Shown: piece by piece, positions 45,462 through 58,610 of the stretch | How the letters are laid out: every line of letters starts with the position of its first letter | How positions within the stretch are numbered: position 1 is the first letter of the stretch | Assembly (NCBI GenBank): GCA_021399435.1 | Contig: JAJTUP010000022.1 | Span: 62,001-126,000 of the forward strand | DNA length: 64,000 nt | Source: Diaporthe sp. PMI_573 | Taxonomy: Eukaryota; Ascomycota; Sordariomycetes; Diaporthales; Diaporthaceae | Direction of reading: 5' to 3' | The notes under the pieces: model-generated | Database searches by the model: none | What the model was told of the DNA's origin: nothing | The model's input: only the letters and a program-made list of their open reading frames with translations | Program-made: the position numbers and the translations under genes

Positions 45462-48103
45462 CTACCTCAAGGCGGACCGGAACCCGCTCTCGACCTTGAC
45501 CTCCCTGACCCCATCGGGCATCGTGCGCAACCAGTCCGCCCAAGACTCCATGTCCGGCTCCTTGTCTAGGCGGACTGTCAGGCTGAGCTGGGCCCCGGGG
45601 GACGAGGACGAGACGCTCTCGATGCTGGGCAGCCTACTACGGCGCAGGGGCGCGAGGAGGACAGAGGGCACGTTGTGGCTGTCGGCGAGCTGCAGGTGCA
45701 GCGGCGCGGGGAAGCTGCTTAGGAACTCGCGCTCCGGCGTCAGGTCCTGCACGATCCGGGGGTACTCGGCGAGCAGCTGCGCGTGAAGGTCGGCGGCCGA
45801 GAATGGCCGCATGCGCGCGGCCTGGGTCCGCAGTTTCTCGCTCAGCGCCTGCGTGAAGGCGCAGCGCGTGAGCTGGCTGGTGGCCTGCTCCTCGAATGAA
45901 CCCGCCGCGATGATTTCCAGCGTGCCTCGCCGTCTTGCCGCCGCCGGTAGCCCGAAGTACTTCGAGTCCATGATGACGAGTGTGTCCGCTATGGCCTGCT
46001 CGAACAGGGGCTGTACAGTACTCCATCGAATAGTATGTGGCTTTTCGCTTCGCGTAGAGCTGCAGACGTGTTTGTTAGCTTTGTTAGCTTTGCACAAGCA
46101 ATACTGGATTGTGAACCAGATTTTTTTAGAATAATGTTCACGGGAGGATATCGTGTACAGTTCCGGCGATCGAACAGGCGACATTGCGTTCAAGGACTTC
46201 CTTAATGGTTCAAATGTCCATGTACGCGTTTATTGCACCAGCGTTGGCCATTTTTGCACAAATCCAACATTTCTTTCCACCGGGCAGTACATCTGGCTGA
46301 AGTTCGCTCTCCGAGACAAAGGAACAATTTCAGGGACAGCGTGGACGCGAAAGGGCAGAAAATTTGCACGGGCAAAGACTGGGAAGGAAGGGGACGCAAA
46401 TTCAGGGATCGTAGAATAGGCGGCGGGTTGCCGACATGCCTTGAAGGGTTTAGACGTACCTGGCGAGAACCATTGCCCGACTACTGTCCAACTGTGTGCG
46501 GCCGTTATAGTAGAAGATCTTCAAGACGTCTCGTTGGTCGTTCGCACCCATGAAGTGGTCGATCCTCCGAGTCAACGACCTCCATGACCGCTCGGGCTGG
46601 TCATGGTCAACTGGTATGACATCCGTCTCTAGCGTATATTGGTAGTGCCTGTCGAGCACTGATCGCAGTTCTTCCACGGACTGCTTCACTGCCTCGTCCT
46701 GTTCGTCTTCCCATACGAGCAGGAGGGCGTATACGGCGCTGTATCGGCTGCGGTTGGGATTCGCTATTATATTCGAGGCGTGACTCTGCAGGTTCGATTT
46801 GAACGTGTCGATGCCAGGCAAGGACATTGCCGCCTGGGCAGTGCGCTCTAAACGAGGCCCCGACGGTAGAGGAGTCCTTACGGCCGTCATAGGAGCTTCG
46901 GTAGACGGTGTCTGGACCGTCTGTTGGCTCGTGGGTGACTGATCAAGATCCATGGCTTGGGGCTCGTAAGTGTAGTTGCCGTTGACTGGGTGGAAACCGC
47001 GATCAGAACTTATTGCAATAGGTTCTTGGAGATCCTGGCTAGTCGATCTGTATCTCTTTCTGGCATCCTCCCAGGTCATTTTGTGGTGGCCCGGATTACA
47101 CTAGAAATGTTCGAATCAGCAATCAGAGTCTGCGGGACTTTGCTTCAGAAGGAAGGCGCAATAAATCAACCCAAAGGGCCCAGCGTGATCTCCAAAGGCC
47201 CTTTTGGGTCAGCAGCCTTTTTTTCTGAACAGGGTAAAAATGCGCAACAAGCCGTGGCAACAACAACCCACAACGTGCGCAGATCCAAGCTTGCCTCAAG
47301 ATGGAGGCCCGGTCACGGTCAGGCAGCCTGTTCTAGCCAGGCAATCCGCGCTCGAGACATGACCAAATCCTCAGGGTCTTGGTACGGCGCAAAGCCAGTT
47401 TCCAACAACAAATGGGGAGCCACCTTTGATTCCATGCACCTAGCAGGAAATGCCCATAACACGAAATTACACTCACCGCGACACGCCTCCTCCGACAGTC
47501 CACACAAGCACCTAGCTTCCGTATGATCGCAGCCTTCTCCCGTTGATCGTTAGACAAGGGCCCGGTGCGCCTCCGATTAGCTCGTTTGTTCTGGGAGGGA
47601 TCTGAACCGTTGACAGGAAAGACGCCTTGTGAGGCGTGGTTGGTGGGCGAAAACCCGGAGAGGCTGTAGCCGTTACCCGTCGTCTCGACAGATGGGGCCC
47701 TCGATTGTCTCGTATTCTCGCCAGCTGTTGAAGCAGATGAATACGTCTCCATTCCGCGTGGCGGGGAGACTGATTGGGCCCGCCCGATTGACAAAGCTTC
47801 TCGTGCCCTGTCGGGGCCAAGCCCGCCGCCATCGTCGTCGCCGACAGGGCCGGTACTCGGGCTCCGGAGGCCTGTGTTTGCTGCGTGCATGCTGTATTGG
47901 CTTGACCGAGGCTCGTCTGGTCGAGGGCCGCTTCCTGGAGGGGCTTCGGCCAAGCTGGGGGCTTGATGCATGCTTCGACCGCTTCCTCCACCACCACCGC
48001 TGTTGTCGCTGCTAATGACACTGCCGATGTCCATGTTGCTCGCCATTGCACTTCTGTTGTCACGAGCGCCAAGTCCATAGCTCGAGGTTGACGCCGATGC
48101 CAT
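45462..48103 (-). CDS. Half-Zn2Cys6 finger protein with degenerate caspase-like domain
   Basis: Three exons, 47477-48103, 46460-47100 and 45462-46059, give 621 aa. The first 190 residues are disordered and Ser/Gly-rich. Then comes a basic finger, ACVDCRRRRVACNPGHHKMTW: Cys200, Cys203 and Cys210 give CX2CX6C, the first half of a fungal Zn2Cys6 cluster; the second half is absent and an HH pair follows. The C-terminal half has the order of a caspase-like fold: DVLKIFYYNGR (406-410, where a GH is expected), WSTVQPLFEQAIADTLVIMDSK (454-456, where DCC is expected), then GTLEIIAAGSFE and CAFTQALSEKLR. Both catalytic positions are lost. A nuclear or signalling role is inferred; no DNA target is known. 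The 400-nt second intron is unusually long here. Confidence 0.72.
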
Positions 48104-51100
48104 TCGAGCCTTTCCCTGGGCTTCGAGTTCACAGCATCACATGGAAGCGACGAGAAGAAAAATGGATTGGGGATGCTCCCTCGGGGACAGACAAACTAAT
48201 CAGTCGTCGGGTGACGAGTCCACGTTGACTGGACTCGGGAGGCTGAGCATGAAGTACCTCCCTCCTAGTCCAGCTATAATGAGGCTTGCGCACCAAGACA
48301 GCGGCCGGGCCAGGTAGTTCAGGAGCACGGACAGCTACAACTGACCTAGGTGTAGAATCGAGACAAGAGCGCCGGACCAAAACGAGCCCAATGAATGGGA
48401 CGAGATCCGGTTGTAACTCGTGGCCTCGAAGCTGCTGTATGGGCGCGGTCCTTGGATTAGGCCTGGCTCGAGGGCAGTACGGGGTACCCTAACGACAGGA
48501 GGCCGGTTTGCAAGGACAGTATGTCCTCGGCGCTGCCTACAGTCGAGTTGAGTATCGACCTGATGTGGGGCTCGACGAGTCTGCTCGATTTGGTGACCTC
48601 TTGGTGTGACCAGTGATTTCTACTTGGTTTAAGGTTGCTGGATTAAGTTCAGGACGATGAGACGAGATGATCTTCGAAGGTCAGAACAAGGGCAGGGCCT
48701 GAAAGACACGCGACAGGGCGCCGTAAGGTATTTACAAGTTTCGAAGAAGAGAGCAGTATAGGCAGGGGCTAAGCAGCTCCGTTCTGTGGTGGGCTGTGTG
48801 GTATGGTGTGGGCACAGGGTGTAGTTGTACAGCGAGTGTATGTACAGTACAATATCAACAAGCAGAAGGGATGGAAAGAGCAAGCGTCAAAACGGCAGCA
48901 AAAGAAGGAGCGACGTCAGGACTGGGCCGGGGATAAAAGAGGGTACATTGCGACCGGAATGGTTAGGGCGCGTCCGTGTGAGGAGAGGAGAGGCGGAGGG
49001 AGAGAGAAAATTCGAACATAGACAGATTCAGTCTGTCGATGGCCAGCGGAGACCCGACAAGCCGAGGACGGAGAGGGGCTCTGGGATCTGAGGGGCTCGC
49101 AACGGAAGACGGGTCCGGGGGAAGCTGGGATGGTGGAGGCCAGGCATTTGCATTGAGGCCCAGAGAGACGGTCACAGTGGACGGTGATGGGGGCGGATGG
49201 TCAGGGCAGGGCACGGCCAGGCATTCTAGGTCAAGGAAGGCAAGTCAAGGTCTATCTACTGTGCTGCATAGAACTCGGTAAATCAAGACAAGACAAGACA
49301 AGTCAGAGGCCCGGTCAGGTCAGGTCAGGTCGGGTGGGTGGGGCAGGAGCGCCCTGGGCACTCCGTCTGTGAAGTCGGGACGGGATAGCTTGAGCACCCA
49401 AGGGTGGTTGTCCCTTGCTGGTCAGAATCTGTGTCACAGTGCCCTAAGAAGAGTTCAGGGGTAAGCCGAGTTCGAACGGAGCCAGAACCGTGTGCCGGCC
49501 ACGGAGGAATTCTTGTGCAGTGCTGCCCCGGTGCGGTCCAAAGCGGGCGTAGTGTGCTGTGCGGTGCGGTGCAGTGCAGCGAAGTGCGAAGTGCAGTGGT
49601 TGACGAGGGTCTGGACGAGCCCACCCACGTCGCTGCAGTGCCCAGGCAAGTCCAGTCTCTACATAGGTACCTGCAGTGCTGGCTGCCCGCCCAGAGCCAC
49701 AGGTCATGCAAGTATGTATCCATAATGACCCTCAAGATGGAGAGCATGTTGGCAGCCGGTGGGGCGGCTGAGAGAGCGAGGCAGACTCGCCGCCAGGTCG
49801 TATGGGGCACAGGTTCTGACCCGTGGCGGCAGCAGCAGCAGCATCACCACCAACGGTGGCAGCAGCAAAGATCAAGCGTGCGCACAAGCCAAATAGCGTC
49901 GCGACGGCCGAAGGGTAGACGGGGTCTTCCCTCCAAGGATCAGCGCCGTCACGGACTGACGGCAGCGCGGCAGTGGGTGGTGAGGTGAAGGATGTTGTAC
50001 ATGCATAGTAGACTAGCACTATGGCCGATCAGTCGAACCCCTGGCCCACAGAGGTGAGGTCTGGCAAGGTCTGGTGAGGTCTAGGTCTGCGCCGCTGGTC
50101 CGCCGCAGGAGGCCCAAGCTTCAGATCTATAGCCCGGGGATGCTGTGCTATAGCTGAGGATGTCGTGTCGATCGCTGTTGGGGGATCTCGCACGGCCTTG
50201 GTCGGTCGCCCGGTCTGTGCTCGCACAAGCTCCAGCGATGGTCGTGGGCCGGCCGTGGGGGCAGCTCGGTAGGGTTGAGGGGTGAGCAGGCCGGGGTGTC
50301 GTGGCGGTGGTAGTGTAGTAGCATGTAGTACTGCAGTTGTAATGGTGGTGGTGCTGGTGGTGGTGGTGCTGCCCCGTGGGTGGCACCGTACTGTGTAGTT
50401 GTCGGACTAGAGATGTGTCAAAGCATGATGGCATGGGCACGGCGTGACATGCAGCGGGTGTCCGATGGCAGGACAGGATGGGACAGGGCGGGATCTGGCA
50501 TCCTGTGTGTTAGGTACTCTTTTTCAGTTCCTGGCCAGCCTGGCAATACACAGTAACTGAAGGCCGAGGGGAGGGAAAAGAGGCAGACAGGCAGAGAGGA
50601 CGCATGGGCATGGATGAAGCATTAACCTGTCGCATAGCGCGATAGACACGGAGCCACGCAACTGGCCCAAAATGGCGAGAAGCGGGACTTGGACCGGGGC
50701 CCTGGGTACTCGGTACTTGACAAGACGTAGTCCAAAAGTCAATCCGTGCATCGTCGTCTCGTCGTCTCATCGTACTGTTGTATCAGTCTCTCGGGTGCGA
50801 GCTGGGTGGTCGGTCGTCGGCGTCGGCATCTCTCTGGTCTGTCGTAAATCCAGCCGTAGACCCTGAGAGATCTTTTGGCGTCCAAACCTTCTTTCTTGTT
50901 GGAGTCAACAGGGCAGCAGGGTTGCCGTTGCGTCCTGCTCCAAACCGTCAAGCCAGGGTGCCCCCGATCCCGTCGTGACTGCCGTCTGCCGTCTGCTGTC
51001 AACCCTCAGTCAGTGGCAAGAAGAGAGGGCATTGGCCCCTTCCTCATTACCCGATAATGACGGTAAGATAAAACCAAAATGTAATTATATACCTGCTCGC

Positions 51101-54100
51101 TGCCGACCTGGCAGTAGTCCCTCTGGTCTGCACCTGTGGACAGAGCATAGGCGCTGTAGACCGTAGACCTGATGGTGAGAACATTACAGGTACCTCAAGA
51201 CGAGACCTGGAGACCTCGAGATCTCGAGGCCTCGAGAAATATACGTCGTACAAGGAAGGGCACACAGATGGCATGATTCGGTAATTCCGTAATGGGCAGC
51301 CGTCTGCCTGGTAGTATTTGGATCCAGATGGGCTAAGAAAGTATTTGCAGGACGCCAGCGCGGGGGAGACAAGCCGAACCAACGACAGGCAGGTGAGGAA
51401 CGTACCGGGGTACGGAGTACAATATTCCTGCACCACGACCCTGAGTGCCTGCCTCGCCCGCCTGCTCATCCAGGCCTGACCCTGGTCTCTCTCTCTGCCT
51501 GCCCGCGCGCTTGCACGCAGCGAACTATTTTCTCCACCCACTCGCGACTGACTGATGCACACCCAGCATGGACATCTTCTGACTTCACCTTCAGTCACTG
51601 CGCAACCCAAAGACACACAGATCACAAAAAAGACACACAAGACCATCCGAGGCCAGCAGGATGCAACCCGGTCAAGACAGACTGGGAAACGAGGCGACTG
51701 GTCGAGACCGAGAACCCAATCGGCATCGAGCACATGAAGAAAGCATGACTGGATCTCGTCAACCATTCTCTCCAAATGTCCCAACCTCCAACCCGCCAAC
51801 CTCCCCAACCTAAGCATGCAGCCAGTCAGCTCACAGGCAAGACTGTTGACAACACCCCTTCTTACTCGACCACTCGACCGTCTTCCGCCTCGGCCTTCCA
51901 TGTCGGTCCTGGTCTGCTTTGTTGTCGCCTTCGCTGTAGTGAGCTCGAGTCCTCATTTGGGCTTCAATATCCATCTAGTCCACCGTAGCCAGTCCTTGAG
52001 TCCACCTGGGTCCTTCTGCCGCCCTCCATCCTCCTCCCCTCTGCCTTGCATAGTCTCGTCTTGGCGTTTGATGTGGCATGTCGACGCCTATCTGCACCTT
52101 GACGAGACAAGGGCCCGTCAAATGTAACGACCACTTCCGGTCACCTCGGCCCAGCGATCAAGACACAAGGTGGACGAGCACGGTCAGAAGGCTCATCCCA
52201 CATGGCTCCGTAGGTGGTCTGTCTCACGTTCTTCACGCTTAGGCACACTTTCCGGCCCTTCAGAATCAGAGACACCGGCCCGCCCTTGACTCGAGACATC
52301 TCCACCGTCCGTAGTCCACAGCCCATATGCACGTCGACTAAGGCGGGGGGGGGGGGAGGTTCGGTCTGCCTCAATGGGCAAGTGTCTTGCCAACTTACTG
52401 CTAACCCGAATCGTGAATTATCGGCGCACTCAGCCGTACTCGTCCGTCCTCGCTGACCCGACCCGACCTGCAATTGAAGCCCAAATCGTTGCCAGCAACT
52501 CGCACAAGGTCAGACTTATAATGTCTGGTGCCGCCGGTGTGGGCGGCATCCTCGCTGCCTCGCCGCCACATAAGTTCAGCTTCCGGCTCAATCTGGACCT
52601 GGGCACGCATACAGTTCTTCCCTATTCAGCTCTTTCCCGTTCGTCCGTCCGTCGATCGAGCCCGGCCTCTCCTGCGGCCCGCGTTGTCATCGGGTCCCCC
52701 TCCCATTCCACATCCCAACTACTACCGCCCACTGCAAGTCAGCAAGCAAGCAACGTATCCAGTCTGCATTGGGCCGCTCTCATTCGTCCCCAGAGTGTAG
52801 GGGCTGCGTCAACTACCCACACGCGGCTGGTCATGACGGCTGCCTGCCTAGGCTTCGAGGGCCAAGCGAACCCTTAGAGGCGCCGCTCGTCCTATAGACG
52901 GCTTATTACGGCCCTTCCCACCTGTTCCACAGGGCAGGGTGAGTATGACGAGTAGTCCAGGCCAGCGGCTGTCGCCGTTCCAGACTCAACAGCTGCATGC
53001 GGTGGAGATGCAGCCTGGCCGACACAAGCAGGTCTCGTGCGGTCCTCCCGCGTTTTCTCCGTCCTATCAAGGTTTCCACATGCGCGTTGTGTTGCATCGT
53101 CCAGAGGCGTTTGTCTCATCCTGCCGGACCAGCCTCTCTTCACGAGTCACCTGTGTGGGCTATCGAACCCATCTCAATGTCCCGGACCGGGGAATCTGCG
53201 GCTATGCGGCCGGCCTTTTGCATGCAGCCACGAAGCAAATTGTCCTAGATGGCCAGATTTCCATGGAAGCAGGACACATTTGCGACCGGTCGTGGGAGCG
53301 CATGTTTATTCCGCCTCTTGTCTTTCCGCGCTCAGGGACTTACTGTTTCAACCAGATATCACAATCTTTGAAGCGGAATTCATCTCAGTAGGGGCGTTCT
53401 CCGCTACTGCTGTCACGTAATAATGACCACTTAATTCACTTTCGGGAGAGTGGTCGACCACCCTGTGATTCAAGCGTCTCCAGTGCCCGGGTCCTTGACT
53501 TTGGTTTGCGGGTCAACATAGCCCTCGATCGAGATTAGCGTCTGTAGGTCGCTTTGCTCCTTACCAGCGCGCTTGGCCCTCCTTGATGGGCATATTTAGA
53601 TAAAACGGGAACGGAGGGGCGCTGCTTCGGCACATGCCAGCGTTTCCCCGGTCTGGACTTTTTCGGCTTCACCACTCTGCTGGGGCCGGCGGCACACGCA
53701 GAGTCAGGCCATTGACCGACCATGACTCTATCAATGCTCCTCACCCTGAAGACAATAGTCTAACTCGTGACTGTCTGGCCACCAGCGCGATTCGAGCTAG
53801 GAGCAACTCGCCAGTATCAGAACACCCCGTACGTAGTGCCTCCCGTGGGATCACTTCTGATATCTCACGTAGGACACCTTCTAGTACCATGCACCCTAAA
53901 CTGTAGATCTTGTCTACTCGCTGCTTGTATGCCCTCTTCATTACCTCCGTGCGGATATCAGCTTCAGTATCGACTTTGACGAGTATAATAAGTCCGGAAC
54001 ATACCATTTGTGAACTGCGTCTATTTCCAGTATTGTGGGAAGTATACTTCAGAGTTGTTCGGAGCCCGCCACGGAAACATTGACGTGCAGCCGTTGCGCT

Positions 54101-55563
54101 TGAAAGCTAGACTACTTCCTTAGCTGCCAATAAGCGCCTGTGATTCCCCCAATTCTCGAGCTTGATGCGCGTTGCTGCTGCATATGCTAAGCGTCGGAAA
54201 ACGTCAGTCATGCCCAATCCGAATTTTGAGTTCAACACCATAATTGTCATTTTGGGCCCGTGCGATTGGGCGTGCGAAGCGAGGGGGGGGATCGCGATTT
54301 CGTCGTGTGTCTTCCAGAAGCGTTAATGTTTTCGCCCGGCCGGCTGCGTTTCTGGCTGAGGGCCATTTGAGCAGCAGAAATCTGCTACCAGTCTGATACT
54401 GTAACTGTGAATATCCATTGTTCTTGTTTCTGTCAGAGGAGGCGAGCGGCGGACTAGTTCGCGGAATCTCAACTCTTTACTTTTCTCGCAGCACCGTTTT
54501 TAGCCTGATTTGCTTTCTTCGCAGGAGCTCGGCTGTCTTCACGCCATAAATAGAATGACACGATTCCGTCCCCCATACTGGCCTACATATGCTCGTGGGT
54601 GCTGTCTGGTACTCGCGAGTTTCAGTCTGGCGTGGCATGTTGGTCTGACATCCATGGATGCCGTACGTTTGATGAGCGGAACAGCATGTTGAAAGTTTGG
54701 TACAGATAATGTATCTGGGGATATTCCCATGCTATAATACCACAGGGAGTTTACGGTATAGCCGTAGGTTGGTCGTTGCACAGTACTGGCGCATGGACAG
54801 TCCCTCAATCTTTGGTCGAATATATATACGAGCGAACAACCTGCGAGCCAACCAGTGTTGATGGAGAGGCCCTGCTGTCTAGGGTGTCACACTGGCATTT
54901 GATACGAATTTGTGAACTTCACGGTTTTCATTTCGGAGACCCGCTCTTGCTTATGAATACTGCTTGGTTTCAACGGCGATTGAAATAGTTTTGGCAATGT
55001 GTGGTTGATTCAACGGTGCCAAGTTCTCAATCGTGAGGCGAGATTGCAAAAGTGCCCACCATTAATTGAGACGACAGCGAGCTCAAGACAGGAGCGCGTA
55101 TTGACGAAGTCGAACACCAATCCTGTGAGGTTGACACATCAACAGAACAAATGCCGATGGAGATACCCTGAGGTTACATTCACGTCCCATGAGGTGCGAG
55201 AAACAGCGGCGATCGCTCGAATCCTTCGGCGCCGGCTTGTCGTCAGTCTCATGCCACAGGGCAGGAGGGCCGATTATCAAAATGGAGAAGGTTGTATTCT
55301 CCCTGAGTGCCCGTCAGCAGAGCCCACTCTTACCTCCTGGACGAATGCAGACTAGCAGGTAGCGTCACACAGAGCAGTAAGCAGCCATGACGATCATCTC
55401 TGGATCGACCCACCGCTCTGGTTCTCACCGAGGAATTGAGGGTGACGGAGATGGTGATCGCTCACACCCTGCGGTCATGGTTCAATCCATTATTTATTGA
55501 GACTAGTAGTCACTCGCTTGCCTCGTAGGAACAGGTTTTCCTCTCTACGTTCGTCCGACGACA
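48104..55563. other. Gene-poor region of about 7.5 kb with low-complexity tracts
   Basis: No gene is supported. It contains AAGAC repeats (49284-49302), GGTCA/GGTCG repeats (about 49313-49340), GTGCG/GTGCA repeats (about 49557-49600), GGT/GCT-rich runs (about 50345-50372), a 16-bp perfect palindrome (51214-51229) and a G12 run (52345-52356). Several frames over 150 codons exist in this GC-rich DNA but lack any protein signature. The left part may be promoter or long leader of the minus-strand finger protein gene; the right part may hold decayed genes. Confidence 0.5.
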
Positions 55564-57567
55564 ATGCTGTCAGGGAGATGTGTTACTATTATCAGCCTCT
55601 GTCTGCTACGGCAGAGTGCTGCTGCACAGGATTCTTACGACTTCATGTAAGTCTGATTACATGCAGCATCTCCTGTGATACGAACAACTGGGCTGACGAC
55701 ATACCAGAGTCGTAGGTGGTGGTGCATCCGGCCTGACGCTCGCAACTCGCCTCTCGGAGGAGCCAAACTTCTCGGTACTCGTCCTCGAAGCCGGCAATGA
55801 TCACATCAACGACACCAAGGCGCAGTGCCCCGGCATATTTGCGTCTATGTACGGCGACCACGAATATGACTGGGACTACAAAAGCGTGCCACAGGTGAGC
55901 TTCCTCCTATACCCTACTGCCCTCTCCTGGCGACCGTCGAAGTTGACATCCTTCTCCCTCAGCCATACCTCAACAACCGGACTCATGCAAACATCGCCGG
56001 AAAAGGCCTCGGCGGTGGCAGCGCTGTGAATTTTATGTGGTGGACTCATCCCTCGCGCGAGGACATCGACAACTGGGGCGCCCTTGGCAACGCGAATTGG
56101 AGCTGGGACGAAGTACAGCCGTACCTCAAGAAATCCGAATCGTACGTGCCTCCTGCTTCAGCGGAGGCCATCGAGGACATGCAGACGCAGTATGTAGAAC
56201 CCGATCTGCACGGCACGGATGGGCCAATTAAGAACTCCTTCCCTACGTCGTACGGACCCTTCACGGAAGCCTGGGCCGAGACATTCGAGCGGATTGGGCT
56301 GTACCCTCCTGGGGATCCGAGGGGAGGCGAGGCGCTGGGAGGGTACACGAATCTTTTCAACATTGACCCGCAGACGAGGGAGAGGAGCTACCCTACGACG
56401 GAGTACCACCTCCGTGCCGCCGACAGACCGAATCTCAAAGTCGTCACTGGCGCTTTTGTCACGAAGATTCTGCTCGAAGACAACGAGGCGGATGGCACGG
56501 CAACGAGCCCTAGAGCTGTTGGAGTTGAGTATGTCAAAGATAACGCCACTAATATGGCGCAAGCGAGTGCAGAGGTGATCCTCTCAGCAGGGTCGATGCA
56601 GTCATCGAAGTTGTTGGAGCTCTCGGGGGTGGGCGACTGCGATCTCCTGAGTACCTTCGGGATCGAGTGTCTCGTCAATAACACCAACGTGGGTGAGAAC
56701 TTCCAGAACCACCTCATGCTGCCTCTCGGGTGGGCCGTTGTCCCCGGCGTCACGACCACAGACGACTTCTCATCCACGGAGGCATTCGACGCAGCATTGG
56801 CCGAGTACACCTCGTCCCGCAGCGGGCCCTTTTCCACCGTGAACGGCAGCTCGGCGCTCCTCTCCTTCGAGCAGATCGGTGGGTCCTATGATGAGATAGA
56901 CCCGACCCCAGCACAACCCGGATACGAAGCGCAGCACCAGCTGCTCCTGGACGGCCTCAACTCCAGCCAGAACTCGGCGGTGCAAGAGATATGGATCTCC
57001 GGCGGCATATCCCCCTGGTACTACAATGACAGCAGCAAGGTCTTTGCCGGCCCCGGCGACGGCGGGAACTACTTCAGCATCATAAGCCTGGTGTCGCACC
57101 CCTTCTCCCGGGGCTCCGTGCACATCCAGTCCGCGGACCCGGCCGTGCAGGCCCGCCTCGACCCGCAGTACCTCTCGCACCCGATGGACAGGCAGCTGGA
57201 GCGGCAGCTGGCCCTGCACATGCGGGACGTGGTGCAGAACCCGCCGCTCAGCGGGTTGCTGGAGGGGAATGGGACGGTGTACCAGCCTGGGTACCTCGAT
57301 GATGGCGTGCTTGGCGAGGACAACGTTGATGCGTTCGTGGCTGACAAGTTGCTGATTGCTTACCACCACTCTGGGAACAATGCTATGCTACCGCGGGATA
57401 ACGGTGGTGTGGTCGACCATAGGTTGAGGGTATATGGGGTTGAAGGTTTGAGGGTGGTCGACGCGAGCGTGTTTCCAATGCTGCCGCAGGGGACGATCAC
57501 GAGTATAGTGCTTGCCGTGGCGGAGAGAGCGGCCGGCTTTGTGAAAGAGGAGCACTCTCGTGAATGA
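55564..57567 (+). CDS. GMC oxidoreductase, secreted, with altered second active-site residue
   Basis: Three exons (55564-55646, 55708-55894, 55963-57567) give 624 aa. The N-terminus is a signal peptide (MLSGRCVTIISLCLLRQSAAAQ). The FAD fingerprint VVGGGASG is at 29-36 and GKGLGGGSAVNF matches the GMC signature 1; SAGSMQSSKLLELSGVG matches signature 2. In the C-terminal catalytic region the first His lies in AYHHSGNNAM. The position that carries a second His or Asn in most members (GH/GN) reads PQGTITS, so it is Thr. By family it oxidises alcohols, sugars or related compounds with FAD. The Thr change may mean altered or lost alcohol-oxidation chemistry. A second GMC gene lies 4 kb away. Confidence 0.88.
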
Positions 57568-58610
57568 TCCATGACGATCAACTAGGATGGGATTCTCTTC
57601 GAGGTCTGGGGCACCCAAAACGGCTCAAATACGAGCACATTTCATCGGGTTCCTTTGTAGTATCGACCGTGTTGGTCAATCCTTGTCTCATTGAGCCTAG
57701 ATGAGGTGACCTATATACACAATATGAGATGCAGGTAGTTACCTCGTAGAATACCATTCGTTAGAGACCTGATGGAAAATTTTGTCCCCGAAAATAATCA
57801 ATTGTTCATTCCCTCCCGATAGTTAAAAATGTATAGTTCAGATGACCTGGTTCGCAACTCCAGCTTCCAAATGTTAATTTTCAACACTCCAGCAAAGAAG
57901 TTTGGCACAGCAATGACACAAATAAAGAGTGATAATAGAAGACTCTCAAGTGCTTCGGAAACTGAGTGGTATCTTGCTAGACCTCAGCACTTAAAGTTTC
58001 TCGTACACCAAAATTCATTCACCCGTCTAATCCAATGCATATGGATACTGGACGTAACAAAGTTGAGGGTCAGCTTTGTCTCGTTCTGACGGTCTGTGCC
58101 CAATTTGTAGTGAAGTTACTTAAGTAGGTATTCATTGCACCGTCCTAACACCAATTGACCCTCAAGCACTGAACATGATTGAACACAATTTACTGATGGA
58201 GTTGATCGCGTTTGGTGTACCTCTATACCTCTACAACTTGTATGCATGCAAGAAGACATTTGATGACTGACCAGCCAGCAAGCCATGACTTGTTCCACAT
58301 AACTGGCTCGGGCCTGAGGCCGGATGTCCCCGACACTCTATGCTTACTATGCCGGGGCAGATCATATTTCAAAAACGTCAAGGTCAGCTCTTATCATTCA
58401 ATTTGAACGCATTTGGCTACACTTTAACACCTGACTAAGGGCCGCGCCCAAGATACTAGCGCTTGCAAGCCGTCCAGTGAAGTCCGGCGGTCCGACTCAA
58501 GATGGTGGATCCCGGAACCCCGGCCGTGTTACCTCCGGTCCACCACGGTCCCACACAAATCTTTGCAGACCTTTACAAACCCCCCAAAACTCTGAAATTC
58601 ATCAGAAAAC
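57568..58610. other. Intergenic, AT-rich, no gene recognised
   Basis: About 1 kb between the GMC gene and tRNA-Leu; only short frames. Confidence 0.5.

Noticed and set aside
49404..49988. Open frame of 194 codons over GTGC and CAG repeats
   Set aside because: The frame length is explained by repeat composition; no protein-like conservation.
51047..51901. Open frame of 284 codons on the minus strand
   Set aside because: No signature; mixed low-complexity composition in a gene-poor GC-rich tract with equally long frames on the other strand nearby.
53741..54007. Minus-strand fragment with VDKIYSLGCMVLE, like protein kinase subdomain IX
   Set aside because: A single block of about 13 residues with no other kinase motif in any frame nearby; could be chance or a very old remnant.
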